From Deltaproteobacteria bacterium (GTDB taxonomy: Bacteria > Lernaellota > Lernaellaia > JACKCT01), in assembly GCA_020633895.1 (NCBI GenBank), contig JACKCT010000020.1:1-30068 (forward strand): a DNA stretch of 30,068 nucleotides, in the 5' to 3' direction. A program made the translations under genes and the position numbers. Positions 14,861 through 22,961 of this stretch are shown piece after piece. Each line of letters opens with the position of its first letter. The stretch's first letter is position 1. The notes beneath the pieces are model-generated. The model searched no databases, was not told where the DNA came from, and worked only from the letters and a program-made list of their open reading frames with translations.

Positions 14861-16591
14861 ATGGCCGACCCGAACGCCCAGCCGGCCGACGCGGCCGCCG
14901 ATCCGGAGCAACGGGCGCTGCTGCTGGGCGGCGCGGGGCTGGTGCTCGCCCTCTACGTGATGCACGTCGCGAAGTACATGTTCCTTTGCGACGACGCCTT
15001 TATCTACTTTCGCTATGCCGACAACTGGGCCGCCGGGCTCGGGCCGGTGTTCAATCCCGGCGAACATGTCGAGGGCTACACCGGCTTCGTCTGGCTGGCG
15101 CTGCTGACGCTGGGCCGCGTGCTGGGCATCGCCCCGGAGCAGTCGGCGCCGGTGATGGGCGTGCTGGCCGGCGCGGGCACGCTGCTGACGGTGATGCTTT
15201 TCGCGAGACGGCGCTTTTTTGCCGACGCGCCCCTGTGGTCGCTCGCGGCCCCGGCGCTGCTGGCTTCCAACCGCACCTTCGTCGGGTGGTCGACGGGCGG
15301 GTTGGAAACGGCCCTGTTCACCTTTCTCGTCACCGCCGGGCTGCTGCGCCTTTGGAGCGAAATCGAAGACGGCCCGAAGTCCAAACCCCTCTCCGCGTTT
15401 CTCCTCTCCGCCGCCGCCCTGACCCGCCCCGACGGGTTGCTTTTCCTCGGTCTGGCGGGCTTGGCGCGCATGGGCGCGTGGATCGCCACGCGGGAACGGC
15501 GGCGCGAAGCGCTGGGGGCGTTTCTGCTGTGGGGCGTGGCGGCGGCGGGGCCGGTGTTGGCGCATCTGGCGTGGCGGTGGAGCTATTACGGCTATCCGCT
15601 GCCCAACACCTACTACGCCAAGGTCTCCCAGGCCCACTGGGACGAGGGCTTCGCGTACCTGACCGTCTTCGCCATCGAATACGCCGTGGTCCTCGCCGCG
15701 CCGTTCGCGATCCTGGCGTGGATCAAGGCGCCGACGACGTCCGAGCGGCGCGCGATCACCTTCGCGGCGTTGACCGGCGGGCTGTACCTGACGTACGTCG
15801 CGTCGGTGGGCGGCGACCATTTCGAGTTCCGGTTCGTGCATCCGCTGTTGGCGGTGGGGGCGTTGATCGTCGCGCGGGGCGCGTACCATGCGGCGGGAAT
15901 GGCGGCATCGTCGACGGCGTGTTTCGCTCTCGGAGCCGGGTTCGTCGCCGCGTTGGCGCTCGTCCAATACGCCATGCCCCTGGCCGCGGACGGCTATCGT
16001 CAGGCCGCGCACCAAGGCGCGACTCCCGACGCCTTTCCCGGACTCGCGCCGATCTTCGCCGCCTACACCCGCCTTTACGACCCCATCGACGACCAGTTCG
16101 TCGCCAAGCGCATCGAGCTGCACATGGATTTTCGACGGGAGATGGAACAGCAGGCCGAGTGGGTCGAGCGGGCGCTCAAGGAAGGGCTGATGCGCCCCGA
16201 GGAGCGCATCGCGCTGTACTCCATCGGCGTGGTGCCCTATCGCTCGGGCCTTTGGACGTTGGATATCCACGGCCTGGCCGACGAGTACGTGGCGCACAAC
16301 GAGCCGCCGACGCACCTGGGCCGCATTGCCCACGAGAAAACGGCGAGCCTGGAATATATGGCGCGGCGGGAGGTGCGTTATGTGCCGATGAATCCGTGGT
16401 TGTTCATCACCACCGATCAGCTCAACCACCACCCGGGACGCACCCGCCAGGGCGGATTCTACGCCGTGCCTTTCCACGATCGCTATTTTGTCTTCATCGC
16501 CCCCGGCGACCCGTCCGGCATGATCGCTTCGTTCAAGGACAAGCCCTTCCCGCTATTCCACATCGAAAACGGCGAGGCCGTGCGCCTGTAG
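14861..16591 (+). CDS. GT-C-fold membrane glycosyltransferase (AftB-like)
   Basis: This 576-residue protein has about ten hydrophobic segments in its first 390 residues. The first periplasmic loop carries DDAFIYFRYADNWAAG (44-59) and PGEHVEGYTGFVW (66-78). This signature belongs to polyprenyl-phosphate-sugar-using GT-C enzymes related to mycobacterial AftB and similar bacterial proteins, and the DD pair is the likely metal/catalytic site. The C-terminal 180 residues (400-576) form a soluble, presumably periplasmic domain. The enzyme would transfer a sugar from a lipid-linked donor to an envelope glycan or glycoprotein; donor and acceptor are unknown. It starts three bases after the MoxR stop, so it is cotranscribed. 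Its link with MoxR/BatD is unexplained. Confidence 0.87.
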   Translation: MADPNAQPADAAADPEQRALLLGGAGLVLALYVMHVAKYMFLCDDAFIYFRYADNWAAGLGPVFNPGEHVEGYTGFVWLALLTLGRVLGIAPEQSAPVMGVLAGAGTLLTVMLFARRRFFADAPLWSLAAPALLASNRTFVGWSTGGLETALFTFLVTAGLLRLWSEIEDGPKSKPLSAFLLSAAALTRPDGLLFLGLAGLARMGAWIATRERRREALGAFLLWGVAAAGPVLAHLAWRWSYYGYPLPNTYYAKVSQAHWDEGFAYLTVFAIEYAVVLAAPFAILAWIKAPTTSERRAITFAALTGGLYLTYVASVGGDHFEFRFVHPLLAVGALIVARGAYHAAGMAASSTACFALGAGFVAALALVQYAMPLAADGYRQAAHQGATPDAFPGLAPIFAAYTRLYDPIDDQFVAKRIELHMDFRREMEQQAEWVERALKEGLMRPEERIALYSIGVVPYRSGLWTLDIHGLADEYVAHNEPPTHLGRIAHEKTASLEYMARREVRYVPMNPWLFITTDQLNHHPGRTRQGGFYAVPFHDRYFVFIAPGDPSGMIASFKDKPFPLFHIENGEAVRL

Positions 16592-16637
16592 ACGCGTCGC
16601 ATGCGGCGTCGGACGTCATGTCGGACCATGTCGGGAT

Positions 16638-17585
16638 CTAGCGCTTGGCGCCGCCGCGAAAGACGAATCCCTTGGGGCCGTTTTCGTCGCGACTGCCTCG
16701 GGGGTGCATCGTGGTGAAGGTGTAGCCGTCGGGGCTGATGGGACCGAATAGGAAGGTTACGCCCGGCGTTTCGGCCAGCGTCTTGTTGTAGGGGATCAGG
16801 TCGTCGAGCTTGCGGGTGTAGGATCCGGTGACGACCGTGCCGCCGGACCCGTCGTCCCGGATCTTCGTGTCCTCAACATTCGCCGACGGCTTTTCCGTCG
16901 AGGCCACCGGCATGCCGGGCAGATCATCGAGCGGCGCGGTCCCCATCGGCGCCGTGAAGAACCCCGGCATGAACAGCAAATAAATAAGCAACAGCACCGC
17001 GCTGCCCCAAACGCTGATCACCGCCTGCCCCCCGCCTTCCAAACGATCCGGCCGCCGCTTGATGCGCCAATACGCCACCAAACCGATCGCCAGGCTCATG
17101 GCCGCCAACGGCAGGAAAAATACCGCCGCCAGAATCGTCTCGATCAACGCAATGGTCGCCAGGGCGCTGGGTTGGGCGGACGCGCCCGCGATCGCCGGGA
17201 CGTTGGGCGGGATCCAGACCCGGTCGCCGCAATTGGGGCAGTCGATCTCGCTGCCGGGCCGGGCCGTGCTGACGTCCAGGTGCTCTCGGCAGTGGGGGCA
17301 GTCGATCACCCGTGTCGAGGGCGGCGCCGGGGGCGGATCGCCGGGCAGAACGAATTGTTGTTGGCAGACGGGGCAAAGGACCTTGGCGCCGGGCCAGAAA
17401 GCGGTCACATCCACGTGGGTGGAGCAGGACGGGCAGGGCAGCATGCGCGGTTGCACCCACCGGGGCGAACCCGGTTCGGGAACCTGGAATGAGCCGCGGC
17501 AATTGGGGCACATGATCGACTCACCGGGGGTGTAGGCGGTGGCGTCGACCGGCTGCTCGCACGCGGGGCACACGCAGTATTTCAC
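16638..17585 (-). CDS. Triple zinc-ribbon membrane protein
   Basis: This protein has 315 residues from the GTG at 17585, supported by AGGA six to nine bases upstream; an in-frame GTG at 17621 is the alternative. Three similar zinc ribbons follow one another, each CxxC - about 16 residues - CxxC: Cys6/9 with 26/29, Cys51/54 with 71/74, and Cys96/99 with 116/119. Each contains a V-(D/S)-x-T-x-x-x-P-G core. They resemble the MJ0042/zinc-ribbon domains at the N-terminus of bacterial membrane or regulatory proteins. Two hydrophobic regions follow (about 140-173, and 187-210), the first possibly a hairpin. The last 100 residues are a hydrophilic domain with a Gly/Ser/Thr-rich stretch. It probably has a cytoplasmic ribbon array and a membrane anchor. 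The function is unknown. Confidence 0.82.
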   Translation of the reverse strand: MKYCVCPACEQPVDATAYTPGESIMCPNCRGSFQVPEPGSPRWVQPRMLPCPSCSTHVDVTAFWPGAKVLCPVCQQQFVLPGDPPPAPPSTRVIDCPHCREHLDVSTARPGSEIDCPNCGDRVWIPPNVPAIAGASAQPSALATIALIETILAAVFFLPLAAMSLAIGLVAYWRIKRRPDRLEGGGQAVISVWGSAVLLLIYLLFMPGFFTAPMGTAPLDDLPGMPVASTEKPSANVEDTKIRDDGSGGTVVTGSYTRKLDDLIPYNKTLAETPGVTFLFGPISPDGYTFTTMHPRGSRDENGPKGFVFRGGAKR

Positions 17586-17814
17586 GCTTTTTCCTAGTCC
17601 GGCGGACTCGGGTCGTTGCACACGACTTGCATAAATGACCTAAAATCCGTCAAGTTTTTAGGCTCTTCGCCTCGTTTTTTTGTCATCCTACGCCGTCGCT
17701 ACGACAAATCAAGGTCAATTTTTCTCCCCACCACCGACCGCACCAGGCCCCCACGGAGAAATTCTTGGAATGTCGGGAAGTTAAAATCCGCACTCCCGAC
17801 GTCGCCGGAAAAAC

Positions 17815-19386
17815 TCACTCGGAGGGAGGTTGCGGCAAAATCGGCGCCATGCGTCCGTCCCCGGTGAGCGTCACCCGCATGCACCCCGCGTCAAAGGAGG
17901 CGGCCAGGGGATCGCTCGACTCGGGAGTCAGGGCGGCGGCGGCGCGCTCGCACAAGGGCTGGGGAACGATGCGGATGTACATCTGCGGCGCGAAGGTATC
18001 GTCACGCACGAGGCGGGGATAGAGGCGGGGATCCCGCAGCAAGAGCATCGCGGTGGGGATGTGATAGTCGTAGACGCTGGTCACGACCTCGCCGGAGGGA
18101 TTGACCGTGTAGGTGTGTTGGCGCACGGAGACGCCCTTGAGATCCCGCTCGCGGATGTAGTCGTCCGTTTGCTCGGCGATGCGCGTCCAGGCGTTCGCCC
18201 GAAACATCGGCTTGTAGGAACACGTCGTCGTCACCCGATAGGCCATCATCAGGTCCGTGCCGATCAGCAGGATCACGAGAATCGATCCCACCGCGATCGT
18301 TCGCGCTCGGCCCAGCGTGGGTCGATCTTCCCCGCGACGTTCCCACCAATCAGCGAAAAACGACGCCGCGAGCACCGCGCCGAAAACGACGAAGGATTGG
18401 AAATACTCCACCTGCGTGCGGTCCTTGAACAGGAATAGGAACGCGTACAATCCCGCCGACGCCCCCCAATGCACCACCGACGTTTTCAGCAGTCGATAGT
18501 GCACCGCGGACGTATCGGACAGGCGTCGGAGCCGAAACACCCCCGCCGCCGCCAACAGGAACAGCAGCGGGCTCGCCGCCAGCGCCGGCAGAAACGTCAG
18601 CCCTTCCACGACATTTCCGAGGTAGGACACCACCAGAGCGCCGACGGACTTGGACGCCGGCAACGAGAGCATCGACGGCGCCGCCGCCGGGCTGACCGGT
18701 TCGGCCAACCGAGCGGCCAAAGCGAACAGGACGCCGATATGCGTCAGGAGGGCGGCGAGCATTCCCAGGACATTGAGGGCCATGTCGCGAAAATTGCGAA
18801 AGGGGTTAAGGGCATAGAGCGTGGAAATCCCCAGGACAAAACACGCCAGATGAAGCTGCATGCAAAGCCCGACGAGGATCCATGTCAGCACGACGAACAT
18901 CCGCTGACCGCTCATCGCCTGGATGAGGCAGAACAGATAGCACGCGAGAAAAAACGGGATGCCCCGGTTCGTCGAATTTTCCACCACCGCCAGCAGCACG
19001 AGCGTGGAGAACGCGAAGAGAATCGTCGCCGCCCAGCGAAAGGTCCGCCGCCGCCCCAGCGCCTCCATCGCCATGTAAAACACCAGCACGCCCAGGCCGT
19101 TGAGAACGGCGAAGAAGGTGTATTGGGCCGACAGGGATCGGGAAAACAACAACGGGATCGCGCTCAGGTAGACCGACAGCGGCCCCAGGCGCAGCGGGCC
19201 GAGGACCGGGTTGGAGTCCAGCGGAACGATGCCCAGGTCGACCAGTTCCAAGGCCTTTAACAGCACGCGGGCGTAATCCTGCGTAACGATGCGCAGATCG
19301 AACACGGCGACCGCCAGATTCCACGCCAGCCAGAGGACGCCGAACGCGATCGGAACGCGCGGGGCGATGTCACGACGCGCCGTCAT
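17815..19386 (-). CDS. Polytopic membrane protein, GT-C glycosyltransferase-like
   Basis: This protein has 523 residues. The ATG at 19386 overlaps the TGA of the upstream gene as ATGA, implying translational coupling, and this fixes the start; the frame is open further back to 19455. About eleven hydrophobic segments cover residues 10-400. The early loop, DLRIVTQDYARVLL through RLGPLSVYLSAIPLLF, has the topology of GT39/ArnT-like enzymes in which an acidic residue in the first loop is catalytic. Similarity is weak, so the sugar transfer function is inferred. A soluble C-terminal domain (about 405-523) follows, with Cys residues (CSYKP, LCERA, CMRVTL). The neighbour is a YbhN-type protein, consistent with lipid-linked sugar metabolism. 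Confidence 0.72.
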   Translation of the reverse strand: MTARRDIAPRVPIAFGVLWLAWNLAVAVFDLRIVTQDYARVLLKALELVDLGIVPLDSNPVLGPLRLGPLSVYLSAIPLLFSRSLSAQYTFFAVLNGLGVLVFYMAMEALGRRRTFRWAATILFAFSTLVLLAVVENSTNRGIPFFLACYLFCLIQAMSGQRMFVVLTWILVGLCMQLHLACFVLGISTLYALNPFRNFRDMALNVLGMLAALLTHIGVLFALAARLAEPVSPAAAPSMLSLPASKSVGALVVSYLGNVVEGLTFLPALAASPLLFLLAAAGVFRLRRLSDTSAVHYRLLKTSVVHWGASAGLYAFLFLFKDRTQVEYFQSFVVFGAVLAASFFADWWERRGEDRPTLGRARTIAVGSILVILLIGTDLMMAYRVTTTCSYKPMFRANAWTRIAEQTDDYIRERDLKGVSVRQHTYTVNPSGEVVTSVYDYHIPTAMLLLRDPRLYPRLVRDDTFAPQMYIRIVPQPLCERAAAALTPESSDPLAASFDAGCMRVTLTGDGRMAPILPQPPSE

Positions 19387-20381
19387 ACGGCTCCGGCATC
19401 CGGGCTTTCGGCGACGGGTTTTTTCATCAGGGCGCGCACCAGGAACGTCACGCACGACAGGCCGACGAGGGGCATGAGCATCTGGTTGGAAAAGGTCATG
19501 AGCAGACCGGCGTTAAACAGCGCCGCGTCCGAGCCGTATTTGGCGAAAAAGTAGACGACCGCCGTCTCCCGCGCGCCGATACCCGACACCGTCACCGGCA
19601 GCAGGGCGATCAGTTGGATGAGCGGAAAGTAGAACAACATGTCCGCCGCCGGGGGACGAACGCCCATGGAAGCCAGGCACAGCCCCAGGTAGACGACGAT
19701 CAGCAGGTTGAACGCGGTCGCATGGGCGACCAGATAGAGCTTGCGCGACGTAGGCAGCGCGGCCAGCGACGCCAGCACCCGCTCGGCCAGCAGACCGACC
19801 CGCTTGTGCATCAGCGAGGCGACGCGGATCGCCAGCCCATGCAGCGGGGTGGCCAGCAGCAGCGCGAGCATGCCGACGAACAATCCGCCCGCCAACGCCA
19901 CGCCCCAGCCGATTCCCGCCAGCGCCGCGCCCACGCCCATCGGGCCGAACAGGCCGATGAGCACCAGGTATTTGTCCACCAACTTCGTGCCCAGCACGCG
20001 CTCGAAGCCCTCGCCGTGCACCCGATTGACGTACAGGACCTTCAGGACTTCGCCGATTTTGAGCGGGACGAAAAACTTGATCGGCGCCGCGCCCCACTCG
20101 ACCTTGATCACCTCGACCAAGCCCATGGGCACGCCCAGGGAATGCAGCAGCACGCGCCAGCGATCGGACGCCAGCATGGTCGTGGCTGCCAGCGAAATCG
20201 TCAGCGCCGCGATGAACAGCGAGGGATCCGCCTGACGCAGCGTCGCCCAGATTTTTGCGCGGTCCACCTGCGTCAACAAAAACGCCAGCAGGCCCGCCGA
20301 CACCAGCAGCGGCGGTATCGACTTTTTCCAGTCGCCGCCGATGCGTCGGCCGGTGCGCGGGTCGCGGAGATTGTTGAACAT
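19383..20381 (-). CDS. YbhN/AglD-type (lysylphosphatidylglycerol synthase TM region-like) membrane protein
   Basis: This 332-residue protein has about eight transmembrane segments and is the usual length for UPF0104 proteins. Family traits include a basic N-terminus before the first helix, a DRWRVLLHSLG stretch (about 74), KIGEVLKVLYV (about 107), and near the C-terminus PVTVSGIGARETAVVYFFAKYG (about 262). The last fits the conserved GGxGxxE-type motif of the flippase-like domain of MprF. Members are thought to move or help move lipids or lipid-linked sugars across the membrane. The ATG at 20381 lacks a strong ribosome site. It overlaps the GT-C-like gene by four bases as ATGA, so the two are coexpressed and probably act on the same lipid carrier. 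Confidence 0.85.
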   Translation of the reverse strand: MFNNLRDPRTGRRIGGDWKKSIPPLLVSAGLLAFLLTQVDRAKIWATLRQADPSLFIAALTISLAATTMLASDRWRVLLHSLGVPMGLVEVIKVEWGAAPIKFFVPLKIGEVLKVLYVNRVHGEGFERVLGTKLVDKYLVLIGLFGPMGVGAALAGIGWGVALAGGLFVGMLALLLATPLHGLAIRVASLMHKRVGLLAERVLASLAALPTSRKLYLVAHATAFNLLIVVYLGLCLASMGVRPPAADMLFYFPLIQLIALLPVTVSGIGARETAVVYFFAKYGSDAALFNAGLLMTFSNQMLMPLVGLSCVTFLVRALMKKPVAESPDAGAV

Positions 20382-20644
20382 GGCGGAAGTATCCGTGGTG
20401 CGTTGGGTGAGGTCAACGCGGGGGGATGAGCGCGCGTATTCCAGCGGCCCGTCACCGCCCCAAAATGCAGGCCGCCGCCCCCGTTTCGGGAGCGGCGTCT
20501 CAGGCGGGATGCGTTGGTGGGTCAACGAGCGGATTGGGGAAGAGAGCCGACGCGACGGCTTGCCGCCTTCGCGTTTCGTCCTGGGGCCATCAAACCCCGG
20601 ATCCCCTCCCCAATCACGTTCAGATGTCACAACGCGATTTTTTT

Positions 20645-20690
20645 CGAAAAAAGTTCGGGCGGCGTTGGGAAAAAGCCGCCGCCCGAACCT
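20645..20690 (-). terminator. Rho-independent terminator of the small Cys-rich gene pair
   Basis: On the minus strand, GTTCGGGCGGC pairs with GCCGCCCGAAC (11 bp) and six T residues follow, 13 bases past the stop of the gene at 20701. It lies in the 319-bp gap 20382-20700. The rest of that gap shows no gene; it only contains GC-rich sequence leading to the YbhN-type start. Confidence 0.88.
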
Positions 20691-20700
20691 TGGGACCGGG

Positions 20701-20982
20701 TTATTCGTCCTGCGGGCCGTCGTCGTCGCCGTGATCGCCCCGAGGCGGGGGAGGCATCTTGTCGGGCTTGCAGGCGAGCTTTTCGAAGTGGGGAAGCTGC
20801 GCGCATTCGCCCTCGACCGTCTCGTCGTTGCGACCGGGGAATTCGCAGGCATCGCCCTCGGACTTGTCGACGCAGACTTCGAACGCCTGCTTAGGGGGCT
20901 TGGGCGGTTTGGCGTGGGCCATCGAGACGCACAGCGCAAACAGCGCCAGACTCAGGATCAGAACCATCAGCCGTTTCTTCAT
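20701..20982 (-). CDS. Small secreted four-cysteine protein
   Basis: This protein has 93 residues from the ATG at 20982, which has AAAGGAG eight bases upstream. A textbook Sec signal peptide (1-24, cleavage after AHA) is followed by a Lys/Pro stretch and a compact domain with Cys37, Cys46, Cys60 and Cys71 (VCVDKSEGDACEF, EGEC, LACKP), then a Pro- and Asp-rich tail. The GDxC - GxC - AC-P pattern is a common small secreted motif of proteobacteria, probably two disulfides; its function is not established. The frame is open to a GTG at 21114 that also has a strong site (AAGGAGG, five bases), giving a 137-residue form with a basic N-terminal extension; which start is used is unclear. It is downstream of a related gene on the same strand. 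Confidence 0.8.
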   Translation of the reverse strand: MKKRLMVLILSLALFALCVSMAHAKPPKPPKQAFEVCVDKSEGDACEFPGRNDETVEGECAQLPHFEKLACKPDKMPPPPRGDHGDDDGPQDE

Positions 20983-21147
20983 CAGTCGGTCTCCTTTTCC
21001 GGTTTCCTTGTCGCGGCTCTCGCCGCGTTGTTCCATCTCCAAGACAGGGGCCAGGTGCCATTCCAGTCGTTCGAGAAATCGTGTCCGCTTCGGGATTCGT
21101 TTCAGGTAAGACACGGCGTCCTCCTTGCGCGGGCGTCTTGTCGCGGG

Positions 21148-21513
21148 CTACACCGCCGGGGGTTCGCCTTCCGGCGGGCCGTCGAGGGGCACGCACGCCA
21201 CGTCGCCTTCGATGTCCTCGCAGGTGCCGTCGAGCAGGTCGCCGAAGGGCGTCTCGATGATGCATTCGTCGGCAATCGCCAAGCCGTCGCAGGCTTCCAA
21301 CGCCTCGGGCGGGGGACCGGCCGTTGTGCCGTCGGGCAGGGTTCCGGCCGCCGCGTCGTCGTCGTCCGCGCCGGTGGCGGCCGCGTCCGAGTTCAAGGAA
21401 GGCGCGTCGGGTTCATCGCCGGGTTCGATGTCCGGCAGATCGCAGCCCGTACTCCAGGTGAGCAACAGACCCACCATCACGAACGCACCGAAAACCGCAT
21501 AGATCCGTTCCAT
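21148..21513 (-). CDS. Lipoprotein with four-cysteine domain
   Basis: This protein has 121 residues, with AAGGAG seven bases before the ATG. The signal peptide ends in WSTGC, with Cys24 as the lipidation site and Asp at +2. A spacer rich in Asp, Pro and Ala (25-70, including ADDDD) leads to a domain with Cys75, Cys84, Cys98 and Cys107. The first two spacings (9 and 14 residues) are identical to those in the neighbouring secreted protein at 20701-20982, and both share GDLL/GDAC, G-C and AC-P motifs, so the pair are likely paralogues. They are on the same strand with 165 bases between the preferred starts and stops, so cotranscription is likely. The function is unknown. Confidence 0.82.
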   Translation of the reverse strand: MERIYAVFGAFVMVGLLLTWSTGCDLPDIEPGDEPDAPSLNSDAAATGADDDDAAAGTLPDGTTAGPPPEALEACDGLAIADECIIETPFGDLLDGTCEDIEGDVACVPLDGPPEGEPPAV

Positions 21514-21656
21514 TGTTCATCTCCTTATCCTTGTGACGCCCGGCGTCGCCGCGCGTGGGTTCCGATTTGATGAAACCGACTTTGCCGCGCGGCCGTTAAG
21601 GAAATGTGTGGAGAAACGGGGAGAATTGTTAACGGGGTGTAAATGCGGGGGTGCGT

Positions 21657-21977
21657 CTGGGCGCCAAATTTTCACGGCGCCGGAAGCGGCGGGAAGGTGT
21701 GCATAATCGGGTTTTTCGTCGGCGGCCACGAGTTTTCAGAGCTGCGTGCGTCAGCAAGCGATTCCGGTTCGATGTCGGAAACGAGGACGCCCTGACTGAG
21801 CCTGCGATGTCCGAGCCGCGAGCCGTAGCGAGCGGGTGACGGGTACGTTGTTGAACATGATTTCGACATAACAGAGCCGCGAACTGTCGTGAGCGGTTGG
21901 CGACGTCCCGGTAAACGTCGTTCGTTGTCTGTCGCTTCGAACCGCTCGACGACCCCTCCCTGACGGTCGGGGCTCTG
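21657..21977. repeat. Composite intergenic repeat, elements B-C-A plus an inverted short A
   Basis: The 517-bp gap 21514-22030 has no gene. In order it holds element B (about 21657-21706: AATTTTCACGG, then GGCGGGAAGGTGTGC-like sequence), element C (21809-21842: CCGAGCCGCGAGCCGTAGCG), a deleted element A (21872-21904: CAGAGCCGCGAACTGTCGTG), and an inverted short A (21953-21977: CCCCTCCCTGACGGTCGGGG). The B-C-A order recurs at 29872-30062 in the same orientation. Confidence 0.8.
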
Positions 21978-22030
21978 AAAGGACGCAATCTCAGAATGAC
22001 ATCGTTCGAGTTTGACCCCACGCCACGCGC

Positions 22031-22816
22031 CTAGCGGCCTTTGAAGTCGGCTTTTCGGCGTTCGAGGAAGGATTGGATTCCTTCCATGGCGTCCTCGGAC
22101 GCGGCGACGGCGCCCAAGTCGTCCATGAGGGCCGCGGCGGCGGCTTTCTCGCCGTCGTAGAGGGCTTTGCGGCAATGCTTCAGGGTGGCCTGGACCGCCA
22201 GGGGCGCCTGCTCGGCGATGGTGGTCGCGATCTCGATCGCCCGCTCGAGCTGCCGGCCGTCCTCGACGACCTCCTGCACCAGGCCGATGCGGTAGGCCTC
22301 CTCGGCGGAAAACTCGTCGGCGGTCAGCAGGTAGCGCATGGCGTTGCCCCACCCGGCCTCCTGCACATAACGCACCGTCGCCCCGCCGAAGGGATAGATG
22401 CCGCGCTTGATCTCGATCTGGGCGAAGCGCGTTCCCTTGGCGGCGACGCGGATGTCCGCGGCGAGCATCAGCTCGATGCCGATGGTCAGGCACAGGCCGT
22501 GCATCGCGGTGACGACGGGCTTTCGGGGATAGGGCCCGTACATGCCGCACGGATCGCACGAGCCCTCCACGACCGGCATTTTGCCTTCCGCCATCACCGA
22601 GGCGAACTGAGGCAGGTCGAGCCCGGCGGTAAAGTCGTTGCCGTGAGCGAACAGCACCCCGCACCACAGTTCCGGGTCTTGATCCAGCCGAGCGTACGCG
22701 TCGCCCAGGTCCAGATACATCCGGGGCGTGAACGAATTTTTCTTCTCCATCCGGTCGATGCCGATCAGCAAAAGTCGGCCCGAGACCTCGGTGGTGATGC
22801 GACCTTCGACGCTCAT
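22031..22816 (-). CDS. Enoyl-CoA hydratase/isomerase (crotonase family)
   Basis: This 261-residue protein is the normal crotonase length. GGAGG lies six bases before the ATG. Both catalytic glutamates align: Glu115 (GIELMLAADIR) and Glu135 (FAQIEIKRG), spaced by 20 residues exactly as in rat enoyl-CoA hydratase (144 and 164). The first oxyanion loop is GNDFTAGLDL (59-68) and the second is around HGLCLTIG (106-113). GIYPFGGAT and EAYRIGLVQEVV are family landmarks. A Cys-containing insertion (SCDPCGMYGPYP, 86-97) replaces the usual loop. The enzyme would hydrate or isomerise an acyl-CoA in the cytoplasm; the substrate is not readable. It is divergent from an alpha/beta-hydrolase lipoprotein gene, with no beta-oxidation operon around it. 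Confidence 0.95.
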   Translation of the reverse strand: MSVEGRITTEVSGRLLLIGIDRMEKKNSFTPRMYLDLGDAYARLDQDPELWCGVLFAHGNDFTAGLDLPQFASVMAEGKMPVVEGSCDPCGMYGPYPRKPVVTAMHGLCLTIGIELMLAADIRVAAKGTRFAQIEIKRGIYPFGGATVRYVQEAGWGNAMRYLLTADEFSAEEAYRIGLVQEVVEDGRQLERAIEIATTIAEQAPLAVQATLKHCRKALYDGEKAAAAALMDDLGAVAASEDAMEGIQSFLERRKADFKGR

Positions 22817-22961
22817 GGGAACCTCCGGAGATGTGCGGCCTCCAAACTAGCATGTTTGATGGGCCTCGTCGCCGGTTGGACTTGCCGGGCGGGGCCGAAT
22901 GTGATGAGGTGCGCGCCGGACGAACCCGGCCCGAATGGGGCCGAAGGATACCTGGACCAAG

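Noticed and set aside
21657-21977. Could the repeat cluster be a CRISPR array?
   Set aside because: The units are different elements, not identical direct repeats with regular spacers, and no cas genes are present.
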